Below the pieces are notes generated by a model. It did no database searches, was not told where the DNA came from, and saw only the letters and a program-made list of their open reading frames with translations. From contig DAOTTR010000524.1 in NCBI GenBank assembly GCA_034437715.1, forward strand, positions 1 through 64,000: DNA of 64,000 nucleotides, given 5' to 3'. Source of the stretch: JAHBVH01 sp034437715. GTDB taxonomy: Bacteria; Chloroflexota; Anaerolineae; Caldilineales; Caldilineaceae. Positions 41,447 to 49,229 of this stretch are shown one piece after another. Each line of letters starts with the position of its first letter. Positions within the stretch are counted from its first letter, which is position 1. The translations under genes were made by a program, and so were the position numbers.

Positions 41447-44400
41447 CTATTCCCCAAAGGCATCCTCGATCTTCACTAGGGCATTGTTGCCGCGCAGACC
41501 GATGAAGACTGTGTTCGTTTGGGAATTCACCGCCACGGGGAAGGGATCAGCGCCCGTCGCGATGGTAGCGATCACCCGTTCGCTGCTGCCGCTGATCACG
41601 CTAAGCGTGCCGGCGGCGGTGTTGACATTGAAAACGTGACCGGTCGTTGGGTTGACAACCAGACCTGCACCGCCAACTTCGGGGGCTTTTACATTGCCAC
41701 CATTGCCCACGGCCAAGGTGCGTTCGCGTCCCCACAGTGCATTGATTTCGGGCTTCCAAATGTCTACAAACCAACTCGATGCGCTATCGGCATAGACGAT
41801 ATAGAGCCGATTGCGCGCTGGGTTGTAGGCCAGTTCAAAAGGGGTTGTGCCTTCGGGCATGAGCGTGATCGCCTTAGTCGTCCATGCGCCATTGATTTGG
41901 CGGATTTCGGCCAGGTGCCGGGAATCGCGATGAGCAATAAAAATGCGATTGTTGATGGTGTCGGCGGCAATGCCAAAGGGACCAGAGCCGCCCGATGGGA
42001 GATCGCCGATCAGGTTCAATCCTTGAATGAGCGCCACGCGGCTATTGGTGCGCACGGTTATAAAGACGGAATCCAAGCCGGGCAAAATCTCCATGAGCGC
42101 CGGGTTGCCGCCAACGGCCAACTTGGTCAGGAGGGCCAGCGAAGTAGCGTCATAGATCCACACATCACCGCCGGCATAGTTGCTGACATAGACGCGCTCG
42201 GTGCTTTCATTGACAACCACACCCCACGGCTCATCGCCGGTCACCGTCTGCGAGATGACCGTGTTGGTCTGTGGATCGATCACCAACAACTGATCATTGT
42301 CGCGACTGGTGGTGTAGAGCAGGTTACGTCCTTCGTGGACGGCCATGCCTTTGGGATGATCCAACTCGGACAGGGGGCAACCGATGGGTGGCGGGCAAGG
42401 CGCAGGTGGTGGCAGGGGGACGTTGATAATCGGCAGGAAGTAGATATTGACCACGACAATCGCCGTATCTTGATCGGTCACGGTTTGACCGGCAGTACCC
42501 ACGCCTGTAACAATCGCAGTATTGGTGGTTGTCTGGATAATGATCGTGGCACAGGTGTAGATCCACGTTTCGGTCAGATCCAGCATGTTGTCGCCATTCG
42601 TGTCGCCGCGCACATAGCTGACGGGGCTGCATTTGTCATCCGTCACCACAATTTGGCTGAGCGGATCATCCCCCACATTGGTCACTGTGTAGGTGTAGAC
42701 CACGGTTTCACCCCGTGTGACAACGTCACGCGACGCCACTTTAACAATCCCAATGGCGGGGTTGATCGGAACAGCCACGCCCCAATAGTGGCTAGGGTCT
42801 TGTGCTGCGATACTATCGCCGTCGGCGTCTGTGCCGCGCACGGTGCCAATGTTGCTGTATTGACCGAGGATCGCAATGCCCGTTGCTTGATAAGTCCAGG
42901 TTTCGGTCGTCTCCAATATGCCGTTGGCATTGGTATCCCCATCCACGTAGATCGGTGTTACGCCGGTCACATTGTCGGTCACACTGATATTTGTGACGGT
43001 GATGGGGCCGGTGTTGCGCACGACATAGGTCCAGGTGACGGGGTCACCCACCTGAATTTCTGGGCCGGTGGGCGTGTCGGCATCGTCGCCATTGGTGGCC
43101 TTTTCAATGGTTAACACTGGGTCCAAATCGATGGGCGTCTCGACCTCGGCCTGTTTTTCCTCATCGTTGGCCGTGACAATCGCCACGTTGCGCACCCGCG
43201 TCACCGCTGGCGGCAGTGGATTGTCGATCAGCGCATCAAAAGTGACAGTAAAAACGCCCTGCACTGGCAGCGTGCCCAGGTTGATGCCGCCTTCATCGAG
43301 CGGAAAGGGTGTGCCGGTCGTGTCATCCGTCAGTCTATAGAATTCACCGTTGTTGTTAAAGAGACTGGTGCTGATGACATAGCTGGTGTGCAGCGGCACC
43401 TCATCGCGCAAGCTAACACCATCAATGGGGACGCGGGCGGTATTGCGGATCACAATGGTGTAGCGCAGCGTGTCGCCTGGGTTGGCCTCGCCATCATTGT
43501 TCTGATCGACAAGCACCGTGGCGGCCTTGCCCACAGCAAAGGAAGCCGCGGGTGGCGCAGTAGTGCCCAGATCCAACCCCGGTTCCCCGGCCGAGGCGAT
43601 CGTGGGTTCCTGGCCCCAAGCGGCGGCTAATTTCACCTTGAGGAGGTCGCTCAGGGGAAGGTTACAGACGTAGAGCATCATGCCTGTCTGATCGCCATCA
43701 CTGTCAAAGACCTTGGCCGACTGAAATTGGTTAAGCGTCAGCAATTGATCATAGCGCATCCCCAACGAATCGGTCAGCGGGCCCATATTGTCGCCATTGT
43801 AATCCACACAAATGGGTACCGGGCCACTGAAACCATTGGTAAAAACTGGGATCACCCAGACGGGACTGCCATTCTCGTTCGGGTTGACACTGCTGAGCGG
43901 ATCGCGGCCCGCGCCCCAGCCGACCAGGATCTGCTGGGTTAACATACGCTGTGGCACCAGGGCCAGGCCCCATTCGGCTTTGGAATTGGTATTGACCGGC
44001 CCATCAGAATCCACCGCGGCGATGGCCAGGAAGGGCGCGCCATCGGCGGTGTAGAAGTGCGAGCCAGAGTTATTAGGCACGACCACAAGCCCTGTGTTGC
44101 GCGGGGCAACGTTGATCGCTGGTTGTGCACCGGCGGCAGTTTCCCACTGCACATTCATGGCATTGGGGCCAGGGTTGTAGAGGAAGACCGTGGTGCCATC
44201 CCCGGCGGGTGTGCCGACGGGATTGTAGTAACTGCTGCTCCAACGTTCGGTGGGGAAGAGCGTATACCAGCGCGATTCATAGGTGTCACAGACATCGCCG
44301 GTGATCATGTAGACTTGCACGGGCGCGCTGGCCGCTAACTTGGTGCCAATATTGATCGTGCCGTTGACCCCACTGTTGATCTGATAGCTCTCTCCCTGGT

Positions 44401-45154
44401 TGAGCACCGTGAAGCCATCCAAGATGCTGTCACCGTTAAAATCAACGGTCACGGTGGTGTTATCGGTGGCGGCCATCACCAGTAGCGAGTTGTATTCAAA
44501 GAGTTGATTGTAGGCAAGATTTTCACCGACAGGGGTTTCAAAAGTAGCGCCCCAGCTATTGGTATCGTATACTTCTACTGCACCGGCCAACAGGGTACTA
44601 GAGCCGGTGGCCCACCCGGCGCGCGTCATGGCGATAGCATTGCTGGCCGAAACGCGGTCGCCGCCATCAAAGTCAATCACGTCGCGCAAGGTGCTGATAT
44701 CTACTGTATTGTCAAGCACAATCACCGTGCCTGCCCCTAGTAGATCGCTCGTCAACTGGGGCGGCGCGCCATTGGCGGGGTTGCCATCGCCCCAGATCTG
44801 GGTGGTGGATTGTTGTGGGTTGGCGACATCAATTTCAAAACCGTCTTCCCAATGGTCATAATAGATGATCGTGCCCTCGGAAATGACCGAAATCGAGATA
44901 TAGGTGTTGATCGGGTTGGCAACATTGGCCGCAGTGGGACAAGTCTGGTTACTGGGATAAATTGCTTTAAGGGCGTGATAAATCTGGTCTTCGGGTAGGG
45001 GCACATAATAGTGTTGTACCGGCGGCGGATTGGCGGCGAAGGCTGCGCTATAGAAGCCCAGGCTGGTGAGCATTGTCACCAAGGTGACGGTGATGGCGCG
45101 TAGGGATGTTGCCATAGATTGGCGGTGGCATCCATGATTGCCGGCTTTGTGCAT
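41447..45154 (-). CDS. Large secreted protein with DUF11 repeats and a YncE-like propeller
   Basis: 1235 residues. A signal peptide (residues 15-41, with AITVTLVTMLTSLGFYSAAF before the cleavage AFA|ANPPP) sends it outside. Residues 60-500 form a large uncharacterised domain of repeated strands (YISISVISEGTIIYYDHWED, then WGDGNPANGAPPQLTSDLLG). Then come three DUF11-type immunoglobulin-like repeats (about 530-905: VDQNNDGEANPGDTLRYTIV, and VRNTGPITVTNISVTDNVTG, and YVRGDTNGDNMLDLTETWIY). From about 935 is a beta-propeller (MAVHEGRNLLYTTSRDNDQL, DEPWGVVVNESTERVYVSNY). ATG 45154 has GAGGAG 9 bases upstream. No LPXTG or anchor seen. Likely a cell-surface or adhesion-type protein, function inferred. 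Confidence 0.88.
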   Translation of the reverse strand: MHKAGNHGCHRQSMATSLRAITVTLVTMLTSLGFYSAAFAANPPPVQHYYVPLPEDQIYHALKAIYPSNQTCPTAANVANPINTYISISVISEGTIIYYDHWEDGFEIDVANPQQSTTQIWGDGNPANGAPPQLTSDLLGAGTVIVLDNTVDISTLRDVIDFDGGDRVSASNAIAMTRAGWATGSSTLLAGAVEVYDTNSWGATFETPVGENLAYNQLFEYNSLLVMAATDNTTVTVDFNGDSILDGFTVLNQGESYQINSGVNGTINIGTKLAASAPVQVYMITGDVCDTYESRWYTLFPTERWSSSYYNPVGTPAGDGTTVFLYNPGPNAMNVQWETAAGAQPAINVAPRNTGLVVVPNNSGSHFYTADGAPFLAIAAVDSDGPVNTNSKAEWGLALVPQRMLTQQILVGWGAGRDPLSSVNPNENGSPVWVIPVFTNGFSGPVPICVDYNGDNMGPLTDSLGMRYDQLLTLNQFQSAKVFDSDGDQTGMMLYVCNLPLSDLLKVKLAAAWGQEPTIASAGEPGLDLGTTAPPAASFAVGKAATVLVDQNNDGEANPGDTLRYTIVIRNTARVPIDGVSLRDEVPLHTSYVISTSLFNNNGEFYRLTDDTTGTPFPLDEGGINLGTLPVQGVFTVTFDALIDNPLPPAVTRVRNVAIVTANDEEKQAEVETPIDLDPVLTIEKATNGDDADTPTGPEIQVGDPVTWTYVVRNTGPITVTNISVTDNVTGVTPIYVDGDTNANGILETTETWTYQATGIAILGQYSNIGTVRGTDADGDSIAAQDPSHYWGVAVPINPAIGIVKVASRDVVTRGETVVYTYTVTNVGDDPLSQIVVTDDKCSPVSYVRGDTNGDNMLDLTETWIYTCATIIIQTTTNTAIVTGVGTAGQTVTDQDTAIVVVNIYFLPIINVPLPPPAPCPPPIGCPLSELDHPKGMAVHEGRNLLYTTSRDNDQLLVIDPQTNTVISQTVTGDEPWGVVVNESTERVYVSNYAGGDVWIYDATSLALLTKLAVGGNPALMEILPGLDSVFITVRTNSRVALIQGLNLIGDLPSGGSGPFGIAADTINNRIFIAHRDSRHLAEIRQINGAWTTKAITLMPEGTTPFELAYNPARNRLYIVYADSASSWFVDIWKPEINALWGRERTLAVGNGGNVKAPEVGGAGLVVNPTTGHVFNVNTAAGTLSVISGSSERVIATIATGADPFPVAVNSQTNTVFIGLRGNNALVKIEDAFGE

Positions 45155-45368
45155 CTGCTTATCTCCTCTGGTGTGGTCAGGCTACAAGTAGGTTTTGCTG
45201 CTTGGATGATTATATAGCGAATCGATGTGGAAAGAACACGGGATTTTGCTGACAAACTGGTACAGATCAAGACGGTAGTACGGATAAATAGAAACGCTGA
45301 AACAAGGCTAATTTTGGCATAATTCGCAATGGCAGTATTAACGCTGATGCTTCCTACCTAATTTTTTC

Positions 45369-45407
45369 GTAACGATTCAGCCGGGAACGCGATTGGCCTG
45401 AATCGTA
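45369..45407. repeat. Family A terminal-repeat remnant (39 bp)
   Basis: GTAACGATTCAGCCGGGAAC then GCGATTGGCCTGAATCGTA: both ends of family A joined with the interior removed. It shows the same TAACGATTCA ends as the copies at 804 and 38664. Confidence 0.65.
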
Positions 45408-45410
45408 GGA

Positions 45411-45624
45411 CAACGTTAAATTTCATCACATGCTGCTCTGAATAAATTCAGAGCCTAGTAGATCCCGGCGTAAATAAGGTACCCTATTTTTACCATGATG
45501 TACACGAGTAACGTGCCTGATTAACTACCGTGGTATCTACGCCCAACTGTACTAGGATAGAAAACGTGTTTAAACACGTTTCCCGTCGCAGGTGTTGAAT
45601 GAATTCAACACGAATTTAACGTTG
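45411..45624. mobile_element. Family H inverted-repeat element, interrupted by family C
   Basis: Ends CAACGTTAAATT and AATTTAACGTTG are exact inverses. The interior has CTGCTCTGAATAAATTCAGAG, then family C (45455-45555), then AACGTGTTTAAACACG and GTGTTGAATGAATTCAACAC. The uninterrupted counterpart is at 55997-56113. Confidence 0.8.
45455..45555. mobile_element. MITE-like element, family C copy 2, nested in family H
   Basis: 101 bp, opposite orientation to the copy at 10833-10933. It begins CTAGTAGATCCCGG and ends CCAACTGTACTAG. Compared with the uninterrupted sequence at 56038 (CAGAGCCTGGGATAG), the flanks read CAGAGC[element]GATAG, so the insertion boundary is fixed to within a few bases. 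Confidence 0.85.
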
Positions 45625-45692
45625 GCGTGATAGTTACTTTTTTTCTATTTTCTATAACGATTCATCGTTTATCGACAATTGAGGAGGAACCG

Positions 45693-46481
45693 ATGTTAAC
45701 GCAAGAACAGATTGACTTTTATCACGCGAATGGCTATCTGCGCATTCCCCAAGTTTTTACCCCAGCCGAGACCAATGAGCTGGCCGACGAACTCGACCGC
45801 CTGGTGCAAGATTGGGCGATCACCAGCGCTGGCTGGAGCGGCCCCTGGCGGCAAGCCTACATGGACCCAGAGACTGAGAAGAAGGTCAAGTTGACGGCCA
45901 TGCATGATCTGCATTTCTACTCCGCCGCCTGGTGCCGGGCGGTGACCAATCCCAAGTTGGCCGAAGCGATCAGCGATCTGCTTGGTTCCAGTGTGGAATT
46001 GCATCACTCGACCATGCACATCAAGCCGCCCCAATCGGGCCACCCTTTTCCCATGCACCAGGATCAGCCTTTCTATGAGCACACCAATGGCAGCTATGTC
46101 GATGTGTTGGTACATCTGGATGACACATTTCACGAAAATGGCGAAATTCGCTTTCTAGCTGGCTCGCATAAAGATGGCGCGCTGACCCATATCACCCAGA
46201 CCGAAGCGGGGCCCTGCTCACCGCACCTGCCCACTGATCTCTACAAGCTGGAAGATACCGTGCCCGTACCGGCCAAACGGGGTGATGTGGTGGTCTTTAG
46301 CATCAACACCATTCACGGCTCGTATATCAATACGACCAAGCAGCCGCGCCGTATGGTGCGCGTTGGCTATCGCGATCCCCAGAATCAGCAGACACGCGGG
46401 CAAAGCTTTGGGCGACCCGGCTTGATCGTACAGGGCTATCGCGACCGCCGCGAAGGGCAACCGCTGTTTAAGCAGGATTAA
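45693..46481 (+). CDS. Phytanoyl-CoA dioxygenase (PhyH) family protein
   Basis: 262 residues. Fe(II)/2-oxoglutarate dioxygenase fold: MLTQEQIDFYHANGYLRIPQ opening, metal motif HQD in GHPFPMHQDQPFYEH, distal His in SINTIHGSYINT, and Arg in QPRRMVRVGYRDP for 2-oxoglutarate. Subfamily substrates range from phytanoyl-CoA to small natural-product intermediates, so the substrate is open. ATG 45693 has GAGGAGG. It lies downstream of the repeat-rich region and is followed by a family D element; single gene. Confidence 0.92.
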   Translation: MLTQEQIDFYHANGYLRIPQVFTPAETNELADELDRLVQDWAITSAGWSGPWRQAYMDPETEKKVKLTAMHDLHFYSAAWCRAVTNPKLAEAISDLLGSSVELHHSTMHIKPPQSGHPFPMHQDQPFYEHTNGSYVDVLVHLDDTFHENGEIRFLAGSHKDGALTHITQTEAGPCSPHLPTDLYKLEDTVPVPAKRGDVVVFSINTIHGSYINTTKQPRRMVRVGYRDPQNQQTRGQSFGRPGLIVQGYRDRREGQPLFKQD

Positions 46482-46491
46482 GGATTGTATC

Positions 46492-46602
46492 AGACCTTAT
46501 TCCGATTTAATTTTGTGCATTCGTAGGTGCGGTTTGTAACCGCACCTACAAGAACAATTGCCCTTGGTTTTGTTGCCGAAATAACAAAGCGGAATAATCT
46601 CT
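46492..46602. mobile_element. MITE-like element, family D copy 2
   Basis: 111 bp, bounded by AGACCTTATTCCG and CGGAATAATCTCT. Its centre is one GTGCGGTTTGTAACCGCAC palindrome. Compare with 32800-32952, which has an extra inverted copy of the palindrome. Confidence 0.8.
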
Positions 46603-46606
46603 ATCC

Positions 46607-46667
46607 AATGACGGTCACTCTCTGGCATGGGTATTGTATTACCTAATAAACGACAGTGAGCGTCATT
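46607..46667 (+). other. Long-arm inverted repeat upstream of the DMT gene
   Basis: AATGACGGTCACT (46607-46619) is the inverse of AGTGAGCGTCATT (46655-46667) at 12 of 13 positions, separated by 35 bases and followed by TTT. It could be an operator or a weak terminator; the distance favours a regulatory site. Confidence 0.5.
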
Positions 46668-46721
46668 TTTCGGATAGGCTCATCGTTGCAAAGATGAGCA
46701 TTCAGCGTAGAAAGCGATTTC

Positions 46722-47660
46722 ATGCAAGCCGTCAAACGTAATGCATCCACCCCCTGGAGAAGCAATGCCTGGTTTGGCTGGACATTGGCCATCCTCGCCT
46801 CATTTTCGTTTAGTTTTGCCCCGCCCATTGCGCGTGGTGTGATCCTCGCGGGGATGGATTCCACCACGGTGCTCGTGTTGCGGCTCTGTCTGGCTACGCT
46901 CTTTTTTGGCTTGACGATTCTCTTGATGAATCCGCAGCTTTTTAAGGTTTCGCGCCAGACGTTGTTGGTCACGAGCTTTGCCGGTGCGACCAATGGGTTT
47001 GGCATGTTGTTCTTTTTCTGGGCGCTCGAAGTGGTGGATGCCTCGATTTCCTCCATGATCATTTCCCTGATTCCGCTGGTGGTCTTGTCGCTATTGGCGC
47101 TGCGCGGCGAGCGTTTCACCTATCGCCACCTGATCCGGTTGGGCTTGGGCTTGGGCGGCGTCTACTTGTTGATCGGGCCCGGTGGCTCGGTCGATCCACA
47201 TGGCATCTTGCTGTTGGTGATCTCGATCTTCTGCTTTTCCTGTCATATTGTCATGTTGCAGTGGTATCTAAAAGGTCAGGATTTTCGCACCATCTCCTTT
47301 TACATTTCGGTGGGCATGACCACCGTCGTCACGCTTTATTGGGCAATCCGCGGTGTTGCGTGGCAAACACCGGGCGTGCAAAGTTGGCTGCTGGTTTTTG
47401 CCCTAGCCTTTCTGAGCACCTTTCTGGCCCGTCTCTTTTTTGTCGCTGCTGTGGATCGCATTGGCGGTGGACAAATGACCTTGCTCACGCCCATGGAGAC
47501 ACTGCTGACGGTCTTTTGGTCTTTGATCTTCCTGCACGAACGCTTCTCGCCCCTGCAATGGGTGGGCGGCGCGCTAGTGCTGTCAAGCGCGCTCATGGCC
47601 ATTCAGCGGCTCAACCTAGCCAAATGGCGACCGCGCTGGCGCAACTGGGCGCGGGTATAA
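46722..47660 (+). CDS. EamA-family (DMT) transporter
   Basis: 312 residues with ten predicted transmembrane helices arranged as two EamA repeats (about 18-150 and 165-300). Clear helices: LAILASFSFSFAPPIARGV, LVTSFAGATNGFGMLFFFW and ASISSMIISLIPLVVLSLLA; the second repeat opens with the helix ILLLVISIFCFSCHIVMLQW. EamA carriers export amino acids, metabolites or drugs; the substrate is not shown. ATG 46722 has AAAGCGATTTC upstream, no strong ribosome site. Single gene, followed by a family C element. Confidence 0.92.
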   Translation: MQAVKRNASTPWRSNAWFGWTLAILASFSFSFAPPIARGVILAGMDSTTVLVLRLCLATLFFGLTILLMNPQLFKVSRQTLLVTSFAGATNGFGMLFFFWALEVVDASISSMIISLIPLVVLSLLALRGERFTYRHLIRLGLGLGGVYLLIGPGGSVDPHGILLLVISIFCFSCHIVMLQWYLKGQDFRTISFYISVGMTTVVTLYWAIRGVAWQTPGVQSWLLVFALAFLSTFLARLFFVAAVDRIGGGQMTLLTPMETLLTVFWSLIFLHERFSPLQWVGGALVLSSALMAIQRLNLAKWRPRWRNWARV

Positions 47661-47742
47661 GCGCCGATCTGGGGTTGTCTTACCCATGCAGACTGACTAT
47701 AATAAAACGGATACAAAAGGAGATAGACGATTTCTGAGCTGA

Positions 47743-47844
47743 CTAGTAGATCCCGGCGTAAATAAGGCACCCTACTTTTACGCTGATGTACACGGGTAAA
47801 CGTGCCTTATTGACTGCCGTGGTATCTACGCCCAACTGTACTAG
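47743..47844. mobile_element. MITE-like element, family C copy 3
   Basis: 102 bp, same orientation as the copy at 45455. It begins CTAGTAGATCCCGG and ends CCAACTGTACTAG and ends 5 bases before a toxin-like fragment, which may have lost its upstream part around this insertion. Confidence 0.85.
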
Positions 47845-47848
47845 GGCA

Positions 47849-48057
47849 ATGCTTGTCCATTCAAGGGTGATCGCTAAAGGAAATCGAATTCGTGAACTCA
47901 ATCGCCTGATCGAAAGTTATGGGGGCACAAAGTCTGGCTAGGTGAAAAAAGCAGTCCCCGTTTGGAAATTGATCATGTTCAGTACGAGTATCACTGGTAC
48001 GAACATCATGGCATTGGACGTTTTGAATTGAAACGGGAACAGGTGACTCCAAAATGA
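47849..48057 (+). pseudogene. Relic toxin C-terminal fragment
   Basis: From ATG 47849 the frame reads MLVHSRVIAKGNRIRELNRL, then IESYGGTKSG and a stop TAG (47939-47941). The other frame, from about 47935, continues WLGEKSSPRLEIDHVQYEYH, then WYEHHGIGRFELKREQVTPK, to TGA at 48055-48057. The end HWYEHHGIGRFELK is typical of C-terminal domains of polymorphic or Rhs-type toxins. One frameshift separates the two halves. TGA overlaps the start of the next gene (ATGA). No larger toxin body is present upstream, only a family C element. Confidence 0.6.
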
Positions 48058-48389
48058 TTGTAAAATTGCGCGATCGAAATCCCAATTACCCCGATTTAAC
48101 CCCACGACAGCCCTATGCTGTGATTGGAATTGAAGCTGACGATTATCGCCTCTTGAATGATCAGGGCCGACCTTTCCTCTACCCCAGTGATCAACTTGAA
48201 CTGATTGATGCGCGCGAACCGCGCGACTGGGTAACTGAGTATGGTGCTGATGGTGAGCGATATGCCTATCCTCCCGCTCTAAACGAACCGGGATTTTTTG
48301 AGGATTTCTTTGACGATCAGGTTTCCGCAGTTGCCACCTTTTGGCATGTTATTAATCAAGCGTTGACAGCAATGCCAGCGACTGTCTAA
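48054..48389 (+). CDS. Immunity-like protein
   Basis: 111 residues, acidic, soluble. MIVKLRDRNPNYPDLTPRQP, then YAVIGIEADDYRLLNDQGRP, a beta-rich start, then YPSDQLELIDAREPRDWVTE and an acidic helix ending PGFFEDFFDDQVSAVATFWH. Size, charge and a four-base overlap (ATGA) with the relic toxin fragment suggest an immunity protein that has outlived its toxin. The family was not identified with certainty. An alternative is a regulatory protein of the following methyltransferase, which starts 3 bases later. Confidence 0.6.
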   Translation: MIVKLRDRNPNYPDLTPRQPYAVIGIEADDYRLLNDQGRPFLYPSDQLELIDAREPRDWVTEYGADGERYAYPPALNEPGFFEDFFDDQVSAVATFWHVINQALTAMPATV

Positions 48390-48391
48390 CC

Positions 48392-49195
48392 ATGGATGAA
48401 CTTGCCCGCTACAACCAAGCGCGTTGGGATGAACTGGCGCGCGCGCGCTTAGAATTTACGCTGCCACTCTTGGATTTGACGCCCGCCAGTGCGCGCCAAC
48501 GGATTGATCCGGAAAATATGTTTGGCGCGTTGGCGGGCAAACAAGTGCTCTGCTTGGCGACCGGCGGCGGGCAACAATCGGCCATGTTCGGCTTGCTGGG
48601 CGCGGCAGTCACGGTCTTGGATTTATCGGCGACCCAGTTGCAACGCGATGCAGAAGCTGCCACCCATTACGGATACCCTGTGCGCACCTTCCAGGGCGAT
48701 ATGCGCGACCTATCGATGTTTGCCGACGCTCGCTTTGATCTGGTCTACCAAGCTTATTCGATCAACTTTGTGCCCGCGGTGCAATCTGTTTTTCGTGAAG
48801 TAGCGCGCGTGTTGCGCATGGGGGGGCTCTATCAACTGCAATGGGCCAATCCCTTTACGCAAAGTGTCGATGATCAGGCATGGGATGGCGAAACCTATCT
48901 GCTTCATCATCCCTATATTGACGGCTTTGAAACATCGACATACTATCCCACCTGGGATATTGAAGACGCCGATGGCAGTTGGCAGCAGATTCCTAGCCCG
49001 CGCGAATTTCGCCATACCTTGGGCACGGTGGTCAATGAATTGGTGGCCAATCGTTTTGTGATTACACGGCTACGCGAGGCCACGAGCACCGCGCCGAATC
49101 CAGCGCCGGGCACTTGGGAACATTATCAATCGGTCGCGCCCCCCTATCTCACCATTTGGTCGCGGCTGCGACCAGATATTTTACTGCAACCATAA
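48392..49195 (+). CDS. Class I SAM-dependent methyltransferase
   Basis: 267 residues. Motif I LCLATGGGQQSAMFGLLGA, then VTVLDLSATQLQRDAEAATH, acidic loop FQGDMRDLSMFADARFDLVY and motif V-like VARVLRMGGLYQLQWANPF. N-terminal ARYNQARWDELARARLEFTL is typical of the small-molecule methyltransferases of this sort. The substrate is unknown. ATG 48392 is 2 bases after the immunity-like stop, so the two are probably co-transcribed, though function may not be related. Followed by the aminotransferase gene 34 bp later. Confidence 0.9.
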   Translation: MDELARYNQARWDELARARLEFTLPLLDLTPASARQRIDPENMFGALAGKQVLCLATGGGQQSAMFGLLGAAVTVLDLSATQLQRDAEAATHYGYPVRTFQGDMRDLSMFADARFDLVYQAYSINFVPAVQSVFREVARVLRMGGLYQLQWANPFTQSVDDQAWDGETYLLHHPYIDGFETSTYYPTWDIEDADGSWQQIPSPREFRHTLGTVVNELVANRFVITRLREATSTAPNPAPGTWEHYQSVAPPYLTIWSRLRPDILLQP

Positions 49196-49229
49196 ACCTA
49201 TCACCTTGATCGGAAAGTTTGTTACGACG

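Larger units (their letters stand above)
45155..45692. other. Repeat-filled intergenic region upstream of the PhyH gene
   Basis: 538 bases almost wholly occupied by non-coding elements: A-type remnant (45369-45407), family H element (45411-45624) and nested family C element (45455-45555). The remaining AT-rich bases hold no gene. Confidence 0.6.

Noticed and set aside
41519..43114. 531-codon open frame on the plus strand opposite the large secreted protein
   Set aside because: It is antisense to a gene with a signal peptide and clear domains. Its translation has many His/Gly/Asp residues and no fold pattern, typical of an antisense shadow.
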